Below, in pieces: positions 1-7,598 of a stretch of DNA of 64,000 bases. Numbering within the stretch: position 1 is the stretch's first letter; every line of letters starts with the position of its first letter. The notes under the pieces were generated by a model. The model did not search any database, was not told where the DNA came from, and saw only the letters and a program-made list of their open reading frames with translations. Both the position numbers and the translations under genes were made by a program. Source of the stretch: UBA4923 sp040767365 (lineage in GTDB: Bacteria; Bacillota; Clostridia; Saccharofermentanales; DTU023). The stretch lies in assembly GCA_040767365.1 (NCBI GenBank), contig JAXGOR010000003.1, positions 1 to 64,000 of the forward strand, written 5' to 3'.

Positions 1-1
1 G

Positions 2-139
2 CAGGAGGCGGCTTACGAGCTCTACGATCATCGCGGCAATGTGATCAGCCAGGGTATTTGGAAACGGAGCCGTGATGTTTTCACCCTCCTGCCCGGGGGC
101 TTGCTCATCATCCGACAGTTGGGGCAGCCCGCGCGCTGA
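2..139 (+). CDS. C-terminal end of an unknown protein (partial)
   Basis: An open frame enters from the left edge and stops at TGA 137-139, 25 bases before uppP. The 45 visible residues include the stretch YELYDHRGN and a hydrophobic PGGLLII segment near the end. It has the composition of a real protein and runs in the same direction as uppP, so it is probably the last part of an upstream gene. I do not recognise the family, and the start lies outside the window. Confidence 0.5.
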   Translation, partial: QEAAYELYDHRGNVISQGIWKRSRDVFTLLPGGLLIIRQLGQPAR

Positions 140-164
140 GCGCGGCGAGAAAGGAAAGTGACGC

Positions 165-1088
165 ATGGCATGGCTTGATGTCTTGAAGAGTGTCTTATAT
201 GGACTGGTCGAAGGAGTGACCGAGTGGCTTCCCATAAGCAGTACCGGTCATCTTCTTCTTTTGGAACGGCTGGTCCCTTTCAGGGCTGGTGGGGATGTGG
301 TGAGCAACCAGCATTTTTTCTCCTTCTATCTGATTGTCATTCAGCTGGGGGCGGTCCTGGCGGTCCTTGTGACTTTCTGGCGGCAGCTTTGGCCTTTCCC
401 ACGGGCGTCAAAGGCGGAAGCCGTGACGGGTGAGGGTCAGTTGACCCCCTTCCAGATTGGCCGGACCCCCTTTGTGGTCGACCACCGCATCTTCAGACTC
501 TGGGTCATGATCCTGATCGCCTGTGTGCCGGCCGCCATCATCGGCGTCCTCTTTGACGACAAGATCGATGCCATCTTCTACAATCCCTGGACGGTCGCTG
601 TCATGCTGATCCTGGTCGGGCTGGCCTTCCTCATCGTTGAAAGAATCGTCAAATACAGGCGCCACCGCAGGCCCGTGCAATCCGTCGAGCAGATCGACTG
701 GGTCATGGCGCTCATAATCGGCCTGTTCCAGCTGATCGCCGCTGTCCTGCCAGGTACCTCGCGGTCAGGCGCGACCATCCTGGGCGGCCTCCTGATTGGT
801 ATGACCCGGCCTGTCGCGGCCACCTTCACCTTCTATTTGGCCGTCCCCGTCATGATGGGGGCGAGTATGCTGAAGCTGCTCAAGCTGGGCCTCAGTTTCA
901 ACCTGATCCAGTGGCTCTCCATCGCCGTCGGCATGGGAGTGGCCTACCTGGTCTCCATCCTGATCATCAAGTTCCTTTTGAACTACATCAGGAAACACGA
1001 CTTTCGCATCTTCGCCTTCTATCGGATCCTGCTTGGTCTGATCGTGATTGCCGCGGCCCTGTCAGGCTTTTTCCCCGCGGGAGGCTAG
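165..1088 (+). CDS. uppP: Undecaprenyl-diphosphatase UppP (BacA family)
   Basis: Integral membrane phosphatase that converts undecaprenyl diphosphate to the monophosphate, recycling the lipid carrier for peptidoglycan and wall polymers; members confer bacitracin tolerance. Both signature motifs are visible: EGVTEWLPISSTGH at residues 16-29 and PGTSRSGATI at about 196-205. These contribute the Glu-rich and Ser/Arg-containing active-site loops. The 307 residues form several hydrophobic segments, slightly longer than the usual 265-280 because of a hydrophilic loop around residues 75-105. ATG 165 has a GGAAAG site 5' of it. The CobT-like gene begins 4 bases after the stop, so the two are probably cotranscribed. 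Confidence 0.95.
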   Translation: MAWLDVLKSVLYGLVEGVTEWLPISSTGHLLLLERLVPFRAGGDVVSNQHFFSFYLIVIQLGAVLAVLVTFWRQLWPFPRASKAEAVTGEGQLTPFQIGRTPFVVDHRIFRLWVMILIACVPAAIIGVLFDDKIDAIFYNPWTVAVMLILVGLAFLIVERIVKYRRHRRPVQSVEQIDWVMALIIGLFQLIAAVLPGTSRSGATILGGLLIGMTRPVAATFTFYLAVPVMMGASMLKLLKLGLSFNLIQWLSIAVGMGVAYLVSILIIKFLLNYIRKHDFRIFAFYRILLGLIVIAAALSGFFPAGG

Positions 1089-1092
1089 GACC

Positions 1093-2130
1093 ATGAAAAG
1101 TTTTACAAGGGAAGACTTCTACGAACAGACCAAGGCCATACCGGCAGCTGACCGGAGGAAGGAGCTGAGGGCGGCCGCCCGGCGTGATTCGGCGCACAGC
1201 GGCTACCTGCCCTCCGACCTGATTGAGGCGCTCATGGTCCGCCTGGCCGGCTGGTCGCCCGGAGAGGAGCTGGAAACCGAGCCCCGGGCCGTCTTCGTCT
1301 TTGCCGCGGATAACGCGATTGCCGGGGAGGGTGGATTGATGGACAGTCTGGCCCCGGCAACGGTGGATCTTGTCCAAAAATTGAGGGAGGGCGGCGCGGT
1401 CGTCGGCCGGCTGGCCCGCCGGACGGGGACACAGCTGATTCCCGTCAATCTGGGAGTAGCCGGCCTGGATAAGGACCTGGAAGGCGTGGTACACGCCCCG
1501 GTGATCCCGGAAGGCAGCCGCAACTTCCTTCTTGAGGATGCCCTGACCGAGGAGGCCATGATGACAGCTGTCCGTTTGGGCATGGAGTTTTCGGCCCAGG
1601 CTGCCTCCCGTGGTTTCCGTCTCTTGATCGGGGCGGAGGCGGCAGCCAGCTCCTGCCTGTCAGCCACGGCGGTCATCGCCGCCCTGACCGGCCGCCCACC
1701 GGATGAGCTCCTGCCCAAGGGTCCGGCCCTGCCCGATGAAATTTTCAGCCGCCGCCTCCACGTGCTGACCGAGGCGCTCGAAAAGAGGGAGCCCGACCGC
1801 TACAACGCCTTCGAGGTCCTGCGCAAGGTGGGGGGTCTGGATATTGCGGCCCTGGTAGGTTTTTACGCGGGAGCGGCCGTTTACGGCGTCCCCCTCCTGC
1901 TCGACGGCCAGGTGACCCTGGCAGCCGCCCTGACAGTGGTCCGGCTTTTACCCGAGACCAGGACTCTTTTCTTTGCCTCACAGACACCGGCGGATCCGGG
2001 GAGCGAGCGGGTTATCCGTGAGCTTGGCCTGACCCCTCTTCTGGATACTGCCCTTGATTATCCAGGCGGGGCGGGCGCCCTGTTTATGCTGCCTCTGCTC
2101 GACCTGGCCCGTACTCTTTTTGAAGAATAA
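1093..2130 (+). CDS. cobT: CobT-family protein (nicotinate-nucleotide:dimethylbenzimidazole phosphoribosyltransferase-like), active site altered
   Basis: 345 residues matching the CobT family along the whole length. Landmarks are FAADNAIAGEGG (family pattern ADHGV..EGV), the TAVIAALTGRPPDEL helix, and VGGLDIAALVGFYAGAAV followed by VPLLLDG. CobT makes the alpha-ribazole phosphate of the lower cobamide loop. Here the region that normally reads GEGTGA, holding the catalytic base Glu (E317 in Salmonella), reads PGGAGA, with Gly at about residue 325. The GxGNTT segment is also replaced (GAEAAASS). It may therefore be inactive or do a different reaction. No other cobamide genes lie nearby. ATG 1093 was chosen over an upstream in-frame codon because GGGAGG lies just before it. 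Confidence 0.75.
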   Translation: MKSFTREDFYEQTKAIPAADRRKELRAAARRDSAHSGYLPSDLIEALMVRLAGWSPGEELETEPRAVFVFAADNAIAGEGGLMDSLAPATVDLVQKLREGGAVVGRLARRTGTQLIPVNLGVAGLDKDLEGVVHAPVIPEGSRNFLLEDALTEEAMMTAVRLGMEFSAQAASRGFRLLIGAEAAASSCLSATAVIAALTGRPPDELLPKGPALPDEIFSRRLHVLTEALEKREPDRYNAFEVLRKVGGLDIAALVGFYAGAAVYGVPLLLDGQVTLAAALTVVRLLPETRTLFFASQTPADPGSERVIRELGLTPLLDTALDYPGGAGALFMLPLLDLARTLFEE

Positions 2131-2170
2131 ATGATTCCCGCTTTTCCGGGCCGGCGGCGGAGGAATTGAT

Positions 2171-2200
2171 TTGACAAAAATCAAATGACACTGATATCAT
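2171..2200 (+). promoter_or_regulatory. Promoter of the Met-Glu-Val tRNA genes
   Basis: TTGACA at 2171-2176 and TATCAT at 2195-2200 with an 18-base spacer, 27 bases upstream of tRNA-Met. No ribosome binding site follows, as expected for a stable RNA promoter. Confidence 0.75.
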
Positions 2201-2226
2201 TCAACTGTTGCGCATCTTGAACAGAG

Positions 2227-2303
2227 GGCGGTATAGCTCAGTTGGCCAGAGCATTCGGTTCATACCCGAAGTGTCACAGGTTCAAATCCTGTTGCCGCCA
2301 CCA
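2227..2303 (+). tRNA. tRNA-Met (CAT), elongator type
   Basis: A 77-base cloverleaf with CCA encoded. The acceptor stem GGCGGTA pairs with TGCCGCC (one wobble pair), and the anticodon loop carries CAT between TTCGG-type stem halves. The first pair is G-C, not the C/A mismatch of initiator tRNA, so this is the elongator species; a lysidine-modified tRNA-Ile is less likely given its close match to clostridial elongator Met tRNAs. Confidence 0.93.
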
Positions 2304-2307
2304 AGAT

Positions 2308-2382
2308 GGCCCGATGGTCAAGGGGTCAAGACATCGCCCTTTCACGGCGAAGACACGGGTTCGATTCCCGTTCGGGTCACCA
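2308..2382 (+). tRNA. tRNA-Glu (TTC)
   Basis: 75 bases with encoded CCA. Acceptor stem GGCCCGA/TCGGGTC, anticodon TTC in the loop CTTTCAC, and a canonical GGTTCGATTCC T-arm. It starts four bases after tRNA-Met, so the two must be processed from one transcript. Confidence 0.95.
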
Positions 2383-2385
2383 CAC

Positions 2386-2461
2386 GGGACCTTAGCTCAG
2401 CAGGGAGAGCGCCTGCTTCACACGCAGGAGGTCGTCGGTTCAAGCCCGGCAGGTCCCACCA
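2386..2461 (+). tRNA. tRNA-Val (CAC)
   Basis: 76 bases with encoded CCA. Acceptor stem GGGACCT/AGGTCCC is fully paired, the anticodon stem CTGC/GCAG encloses TTCACAC, and the anticodon is CAC. It follows tRNA-Glu by three bases in the same transcript. Confidence 0.94.
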
Positions 2462-2476
2462 GGCAGGGGTTTTCGG

Positions 2477-2506
2477 TTGACAAGCGTCAAATGCCTTTGC
2501 TAATAT
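2477..2506 (+). promoter_or_regulatory. Second tRNA promoter, for tRNA-Gly and tRNA-Cys
   Basis: TTGACA at 2477-2482 and an extended -10 (TGC then TAATAT at 2501-2506), with an 18-base spacer. The leader contains the short hairpin AGCGGC-GCAT-GCCGCT at 2531-2546, just before mature tRNA-Gly, which could guide 5' processing. Confidence 0.7.
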
Positions 2507-2551
2507 GGCAGGGCGCCGGAAGCTGAAAGAAGCGGCGCATGCCGCTGTCTT

Positions 2552-2626
2552 GCGGGATTAACTCAGTGGTAGAGTGTCACCTTGCCAAGGTGAAAGTCGC
2601 GAGTTCGAATCTCGTATCCCGCTCCA
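2552..2626 (+). tRNA. tRNA-Gly (GCC)
   Basis: 75 bases, acceptor stem GCGGGAT/ATCCCGC, discriminator T, encoded CCA, anticodon GCC in the loop TTGCCAA. T-arm GAGTTCGAATCTC is canonical. Confidence 0.96.
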
Positions 2627-2630
2627 GACG

Positions 2631-2660
2631 AAGACCGGCGGATCATCGCCGGTCTTTCTA
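2631..2660 (+). terminator. Terminator-like hairpin between tRNA-Gly and tRNA-Cys
   Basis: A perfect 10-bp stem (2631-2640 with 2647-2656, loop GATCAT) ends in a short T-rich tail. It sits four bases from tRNA-Cys and could attenuate the transcript, lowering tRNA-Cys relative to tRNA-Gly, or act as a processing element. Confidence 0.55.
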
Positions 2661-2663
2661 TAG

Positions 2664-2738
<75 letters not shown>

Positions 2739-2744
2739 ATTTTG

Positions 2745-2774
2745 AAGATCCGCTCCGACTGGGGCGGGTCTTTT
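2745..2774 (+). terminator. Terminator of the tRNA group
   Basis: A 12-bp stem with wobble pairs (2745-2756 with 2761-2772), a GACT loop, and TTTT at the end. A diverged copy (21 of 25 bases by hand alignment, 2750-2774 versus 3108-3132) occurs 358 bases downstream. Confidence 0.8.
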
Positions 2775-3104
2775 ACCTTATAAGAAAATAGTGTCGTCCG
2801 GCTTGCAGGTCCATCTCATTGTGACATGGTGATCGAAAACCCAATAGCTTGGCACCCTGGCACGATTTGATGCACTGTCGTTAATCGAGAATAGTTTCTA
2901 GCTTTCAGTTGTTAACTGAATCATGTGAGGATATTCATTCAAGATTGGTTACTAACTGATACTGGATAACCTGGACTGGTCGGAAAAGGGCATTCAACAG
3001 ATTAATCTGATGGATTTTTTGCTCGGCAAACAGCTGACGTGAATCAAATCGTGCTAGCCCCCTTAAAAAATCAGCTCGCCGGCGAGCGGTATTCCATCTG
3101 TTTT
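2775..3104. other. Gene-free, AT-rich stretch next to tRNA-Cys
   Basis: No convincing gene. It holds a perfect inverted repeat TTCAGTT-GTT-AACTGAA (2904-2920) and the 14-base palindrome GCTCGCCGGCGAGC (3074-3087). Base composition is more AT-rich than the regions before the tRNAs. It lies between the two copies of the tRNA-Cys terminator and could be the remnant of an insertion. Confidence 0.4.
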
Positions 3105-3133
3105 GGTCCGCTCCGAGTTGGGTGGATCTTTTT
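3105..3133 (+). terminator. Second, diverged copy of the tRNA-Cys terminator
   Basis: A 9-bp stem with wobble pairs (3105-3113 with 3120-3128) followed by five T. Its resemblance to the hairpin at 2745-2774 suggests duplication, as left by integration at, or duplication of, a tRNA locus. Confidence 0.55.
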
Positions 3134-3296
3134 GCCAAATATTTTCCCTGCCAGGCAATACAGCCTTCCCTGACGTTACAAAGATTAGCGTTTAAACAGC
3201 TTACTATTAGATTTGGGGGGAGCAGAACGAAAAAGGCGGGATACTGACAGGCACTGTCACCGGGATGGTGTAGCCGGACATCATGAGGAAGTGACC

Positions 3297-5303
3297 ATGG
3301 AAATCAAGCACGTCTCAAAAGGCAAGGAACACACCAATCACGGTCACGGGGGCGAAGGACACGGTCACCACGATCACCGTTTATTTAGGCGGAAGTTTTT
3401 CAATTCGCTGTGGGTGGGGATTCCCATCTTGCTGTTGGCGCCCTTTTTTGGGCTTTCTGAGACGGGACTGATCGCCTTCCCCTATTCCAATATTGTTGTC
3501 CTTATCCTGGCAAGCCTTTTGCTGATTTATGGCGGCAGCCCCTTCTTTCAGGGTGGCTGGCAAGAAATCAAAAAGAAAAAACCGGGGATGATGTCCCTGA
3601 TTTCCTTAGGTGTTGGTGTTTCATATCTTTATAGCCTGTACTCTGTCGTGGCAAGTTACCTGACTGGCCTGCAAATGATGGATTTCTTCTCCGAATTTGC
3701 CTCACTCCTTTTAATCATGTTGCTGGGGCATTGGATTGAAATGAAAGCACTGGGGGAGGCTGGCGACGCGCAGAAATCATTGGCTGCCTTACTGCCAAAA
3801 GATGCCCAGGTGGTCGGTGGCGATGGATCGATTACAAGGAAACCACTTGCGGAGCTCCAGCTGGGCGATATTGTCCGGGTGCAGGCTGGAGAGAGCATCC
3901 CTGCTGATGGACTTGTCATCCGTGGAAGCTCTGATGTAAACGAATCACTTTTGACCGGGGAGTCGACCCCCACTGAAAAAGTCCTTGGGGACCCCGTTAT
4001 CGGGGGATCAACAAATGGTCAGGGGATTCTCTTCATTGAAGTGAGGGAACTCGGGGAAAAATCATTCATCTCACAAGTCCAGGCTTTAGTCAGCCAGGCG
4101 CAGAGTCAACCCTCCCGCGCGGAAGATAGGGCCAATCTTGTGGCGGGCTGGTTGTTCTGGATAGCTGTGGCAGTCGCGATCAGTTCATTTCTTGTCTGGT
4201 TCCTTCTCGCTGACCTGTCGACCGCGGTAAGATTTGCCGTAACGACAGTAGTTATCGCCTGCCCTCATGCGTTGGGACTGGCAATTCCCCTGGTAATATC
4301 CCGTAGTACCAGCTTGGGTGCCCAAAGGGGTTTACTTGTGAAAAACCGTGAAGTCTACGACCTGACCACAAGAGCGGACATCATGGTGCTGGATAAGACA
4401 GGAACCCTGACGACCGGTGAGTTCAAGGTGCTGGACGTGCAAGTTCTCGATGACAGGTATTCAAGAGAGGAGATCATCGGACTGCTTGCCGGTATTGAAG
4501 CAGGCTCGAGCCATCCAATTGCCCGATCTATCATTGATTTTGCTGAACAGGAGGAGCTTCCGGCAGTCAGCTTCGATTCCGTAGCTGTTATCTCCGGAGA
4601 AGGCGTTGTGGGTGAAGTTAATGGAAGGTCCTACCAACTGATCAGCCAAAAAGCCTTGGGTCGGGAAGTAGTTATTGAAGCTCCAAGAGGGGCGACATTG
4701 AGCGTATTAACTGAGAATGACAAAGCGATTGGGGCAGTCGCCTTAGGCGATGAGCTGAAAACGACCAGCAAGGAATTGATGGAGCTTCTAAAAGCGCGGG
4801 GTATCAAACCTGTCATAGCGACCGGTGACAATGAATCAGCAGCCAGGGATGTTGCTGAAGAGTTGGGTGTCGAATACCAGGCCAATATGTCTCCACAAGA
4901 TAAGTATGACCTCGTGGAGTTATATGAAAATGAGGGTAAAACGGTCATTATGGTTGGCGATGGCGTGAATGACGCGCCTTCACTTGCGCTCGCGGATGCC
5001 GGGGTGGCGATCGGGGCGGGGACGCAGGTCGCCTTGGACTCAGCAGATCTTATCTTGACTCAGTCTGATCCTGGTGATATTGAATCCTTCATTGAGCTTT
5101 CAGTTAAAACCACCAGAAAGATAAACCAGAATCTGGCCTGGGGGGCCGGCTACAACTTTATTGCGATTCCCATCGCAGCCGGCATCCTGGCCCCCCTTGG
5201 CATCACCTTGGCGCCTGCGGTTGGAGCAATCCTGATGTCAGCGTCCACGGTGATCGTTGCAATCAATGCCCTGTCCTTGAATCTGGACGACAAGAAGAGT
5301 TAA
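3297..5303 (+). CDS. copB: Copper-type P1B ATPase with CPH motif (CopB family)
   Basis: 668-residue metal-exporting P-type ATPase. A His-rich N-terminus (HGHGGEGHGHHDH) replaces the usual CxxC metal-binding domains. In order: TGES actuator loop near 219, the membrane metal site CPH at about 321-323, the phosphorylated Asp in DKTGT at about 366, the SSHP nucleotide-site motif, and GDGVND near 554. CPH with a His-rich leader is the P1B-3/CopB pattern, associated with Cu or Ag export. ATG 3297 is preferred over a start 84 bases upstream because GAGGAA lies seven bases before it and the upstream residues look non-conserved. No copper regulator or chaperone gene is adjacent. The gene looks AT-richer than the uppP region, hinting at transfer. 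Confidence 0.92.
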   Translation: MEIKHVSKGKEHTNHGHGGEGHGHHDHRLFRRKFFNSLWVGIPILLLAPFFGLSETGLIAFPYSNIVVLILASLLLIYGGSPFFQGGWQEIKKKKPGMMSLISLGVGVSYLYSLYSVVASYLTGLQMMDFFSEFASLLLIMLLGHWIEMKALGEAGDAQKSLAALLPKDAQVVGGDGSITRKPLAELQLGDIVRVQAGESIPADGLVIRGSSDVNESLLTGESTPTEKVLGDPVIGGSTNGQGILFIEVRELGEKSFISQVQALVSQAQSQPSRAEDRANLVAGWLFWIAVAVAISSFLVWFLLADLSTAVRFAVTTVVIACPHALGLAIPLVISRSTSLGAQRGLLVKNREVYDLTTRADIMVLDKTGTLTTGEFKVLDVQVLDDRYSREEIIGLLAGIEAGSSHPIARSIIDFAEQEELPAVSFDSVAVISGEGVVGEVNGRSYQLISQKALGREVVIEAPRGATLSVLTENDKAIGAVALGDELKTTSKELMELLKARGIKPVIATGDNESAARDVAEELGVEYQANMSPQDKYDLVELYENEGKTVIMVGDGVNDAPSLALADAGVAIGAGTQVALDSADLILTQSDPGDIESFIELSVKTTRKINQNLAWGAGYNFIAIPIAAGILAPLGITLAPAVGAILMSASTVIVAINALSLNLDDKKS

Positions 5304-5382
5304 ATATAAAACACATGCTTGCTATTCATTCCTAGGCATGGGCAGGATGAACAGGCAGACTGCAGTAGAGGGAGCTTATAGA

Positions 5383-5982
5383 ATGAAACGCCTTCTTTCA
5401 CTTTTACCCACCACTGTTCTAATCCTGGCCCTGGCGATCTCTGCTGGATGTAGCGCCGGGACGAAAGAAAGGGGGGACATTGACGAAGATGTAAATACCT
5501 TCGTCGTGAGACTCTTTACCGCTGTTGACCAGGTGGATCCTTTCAGCTTGCCGGCTGGCCTTTCGGTCAATGAGGGTGTTTCAGAGTATATAGCCGGGAA
5601 AATTGAAGAGCGGAGAATCACCTACGAGGCCACCCAAACCCAATTGCGGGACTATGCGATAGAAGTCGATCTGGCGGAGACAAAAGAACTGGAGGATAAC
5701 TTGGTATCGAAGCGATTCAATGTCGTCGTTGCCTATCATTATGAGGGGTTGGAATCGATCGATTCAGGCTATGGCAGAGAAGTTGAGTTGCTCATCCGGA
5801 CCGGTGATCCAGTCGGCTTGACCCTGGTCGGTATCCGTGTCCTGGGGATCCTGGACGCTTATGATTCCTATTTGTATGAAGATGTCGCCGGTGAAGGAGC
5901 CGTAGAGCTTTCCGACCCGGAAGGGGTGAAGGAAAAAGCCGGACAATACCTGCGTGACGCGGCAGCCTCCTTCGGCAAATAA
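5383..5982 (+). CDS. Lipoprotein of unknown function
   Basis: 199 residues. A signal peptide with a hydrophobic core ends in the lipobox SAGC, so Cys23 would be lipidated and the protein anchored outside the membrane. The remainder is acidic and soluble, with no motif I recognise. ATG 5383 was chosen because it begins the signal peptide directly after GAGGGAG; an in-frame ATG 45 bases upstream lacks that logic. It lies 79 bases after copB in the same direction, so cotranscription and a role in metal stress are possible but unproven. Confidence 0.75.
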   Translation: MKRLLSLLPTTVLILALAISAGCSAGTKERGDIDEDVNTFVVRLFTAVDQVDPFSLPAGLSVNEGVSEYIAGKIEERRITYEATQTQLRDYAIEVDLAETKELEDNLVSKRFNVVVAYHYEGLESIDSGYGREVELLIRTGDPVGLTLVGIRVLGILDAYDSYLYEDVAGEGAVELSDPEGVKEKAGQYLRDAAASFGK

Positions 5983-6133
5983 GATAAGGTCCTTGCGGGT
6001 CAGGTATAGGGGTAATTCAGAAAAAAAGAGGAGTTATGCGGTTCATTTTCCTGAACAGCACAGTCCTCTTGAATGTCAGCTATTTACAACTTTCGAACGA
6101 AGAAGCGTTTTCGGCCTTGCGCCAAAACCGTCC

Positions 6134-6343
6134 TTACGCTAGGCGAACATTGGTAGCTCTCTGCTTATTGTTCTTCGGATCTCTTTCGATATCAAAAGTG
6201 ACCTTCTGTCCCTCGTCGAGCGTCTTGAAGCCATCAGAGACGATCGCTGAGAAGTGTACAAACAGATCATCCCCACCGTCGTCGTTGGCGATGAAACCAT
6301 AGCCCTTCTCCTGGTTGAACCATTTGACTGTTCCACTATTCAT
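6134..6343 (-). CDS. csp: Cold-shock protein, CspA family
   Basis: 69-residue single cold-shock domain, the standard length. RNP1 (KGYGFI) and RNP2 (DLFVHFSAI) RNA-binding motifs are both present, after the opening MNSGTVKWFN. It binds single-stranded nucleic acid and acts as an RNA chaperone. ATG 6343 was chosen over an upstream extension because GAAGGGGG precedes it and the family begins here. The leader is long (over 100 bases if the proposed promoter is right), as is common for cold-regulated csp mRNAs. Confidence 0.95.
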   Translation of the reverse strand: MNSGTVKWFNQEKGYGFIANDDGGDDLFVHFSAIVSDGFKTLDEGQKVTFDIERDPKNNKQRATNVRLA

Positions 6344-6465
6344 TTGGCTGCCCCCTTCAATTATTATTGCGTATTCACCGTAAACAAAAAAATTTGCTAA
6401 CAATTATCGACATTCAATGATTCGCACAACATGGGAAACAAAGCAATTGAACTGAATACTCACTA

Positions 6466-6494
6466 AGTAGACTGTATAGCAAGGTTTTTGTCAA
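6466..6494 (-). promoter_or_regulatory. Possible csp promoter
   Basis: On the minus strand TTGACA (6489-6494) is followed after 17 bases by TCTACT (6466-6471). The -10 is imperfect. It implies a 5' leader of roughly 115 bases. Confidence 0.4.
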
Positions 6495-6658
6495 GTATTC
6501 GTTTCATAGGTACGGATCGGCCCGGTCAAGGAAGCCTCATTCCCCCAGACATCGCCTCTGACTATATCGCCATTGTACCACGGAGGATAAATAATTGATT
6601 TGACGTCAGACACACTCCAGTTCTTCCGAATATGAGCCTCAAACCGGAAAACTCCTGT
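6491..6658 (-). pseudogene. Possible gene fragment without a start
   Basis: Between a TAG (6659-6661) and a TGA (6491-6493) on the minus strand lie 55 sense codons with protein-like composition, including RKNWSVSDVKSIIYPPWYNG. There is no ATG; only a GTG near the middle with no good ribosome site. It overlaps the proposed csp -35 box. It may be the tail of a lost gene. I do not recognise it, and a chance open frame remains possible. Confidence 0.25.
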
Positions 6659-6680
6659 CTAATCGGATAGTGATTATTCT

Positions 6681-7076
6681 CTAATGATGTGGATAATTCC
6701 AATATTGATTTGGCGGAGGAGGTATCTCATTTTGTTTGGGTTTAGTGAAAAGGGAAATAAAAAATAGTATGGCAAAGATTATGGACAGGAAGCCCCAGAT
6801 GATCAAGTCTTTATAGGCCCCGGTTACTGAAATGCCCAATAAACCAGCAATGGCGTATGTGACAAAACAATATACGGCCGCCCCCCTGCTGTTTCTGGTG
6901 GCGATGGCGACGATACCCGTCGATAACATAACCAGAAACATAATCATGCCGGATGCAGCGCCTGTGCCGCCCTCGGCAGAAATCGCATCGACAAATACCG
7001 CCGTGCATGATTGCAAAAATATTGGCAAGGATAAAACGATGCTGATGATCCCAATCACTAATTTCATTGTCTTCAT
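6681..7076 (-). CDS. Small four-helix membrane protein of unknown function
   Basis: 131 residues with four hydrophobic segments and a short hydrophilic, Pro-rich tail (EIPPPPNQYWNYPHH). The pattern resembles small clostridial membrane proteins beginning MKxxKIVIGIISIVL with a Cys at the first loop; LQSC could be a lipobox. ATG 7076 follows GAGG by nine bases, so the longer frame that starts upstream is not used. The gene is AT-rich compared with its right-hand neighbours and belongs to the patch starting at tRNA-Cys. No function can be given. Confidence 0.65.
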   Translation of the reverse strand: MKTMKLVIGIISIVLSLPIFLQSCTAVFVDAISAEGGTGAASGMIMFLVMLSTGIVAIATRNSRGAAVYCFVTYAIAGLLGISVTGAYKDLIIWGFLSIIFAILFFISLFTKPKQNEIPPPPNQYWNYPHH

Positions 7077-7239
7077 GCCAGGAATCCTCAAAGTTGTTCG
7101 TGTTTGCAATACTAAAACCATTATAGCTGACATTGGCCGATCCATCTTTGGGCCTATAATGGGAAGGTAGTAGGGGCGCAGGGGTTGGAAAGTATGCATA
7201 GGGCGACCAAGGCGCCTGGGCGCGATGGGAGGAAAACAA

Positions 7240-7551
7240 ATGTTTTTAGTCAATACAGATCATATTCCGGGAAAGGAGCTGGAGTTCCTGGGCCTGGTCA
7301 AGGGCAGTACCATCCAGACCCGTCATCTGGGAAAGGACATCGGTCAGAGTTTCAAGCACTTGATCGGTGGTGAGCTGAAAAGCTACAACGAAATGATGGC
7401 CAGTGCCAGGGATCTGGCCCTTGAACGGATGGCGGCGGAAGCCCAGGCTATGGGCGCGGATGCCGTCATAAACATCCGCCTGGCCTCATCAGCTGTTATG
7501 CAGGGGGCCGCGGAAGTCATGGCCTACGGAACGGCGGTCCGCTTCCGGTAA
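7240..7551 (+). CDS. YbjQ family protein (PF01906)
   Basis: 103 residues. The pattern fits YbjQ/UPF0145: a short beta strand, GLVKGSTIQTRHLGKDI, then a helix rich in Met/Ala, then ALERMAAEAQAMGADAVINIR and a C-terminal strand with MAYGTAV. The family forms pentameric beta barrels of unclear function, once proposed to bind heavy metals. ATG 7240 was chosen because GGAGG lies eight bases upstream; a start 15 bases earlier would overlap that site. Confidence 0.85.
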   Translation: MFLVNTDHIPGKELEFLGLVKGSTIQTRHLGKDIGQSFKHLIGGELKSYNEMMASARDLALERMAAEAQAMGADAVINIRLASSAVMQGAAEVMAYGTAVRFR

Positions 7552-7598
7552 AAGGCCAGCTTGAGCCTGGTACCCTGTTCTGCGGCTGAGGAGTCGAA

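Noticed and set aside
2208..2526. Two plus-strand frames of 90 and 94 codons
   Set aside because: They run straight through the Met, Glu and Val tRNA genes; the coding look comes from tRNA sequence.
2935..3138. Minus-strand frame of 67 codons next to tRNA-Cys
   Set aside because: No ribosome site, no family resemblance, and it crosses the palindrome and the second terminator copy.
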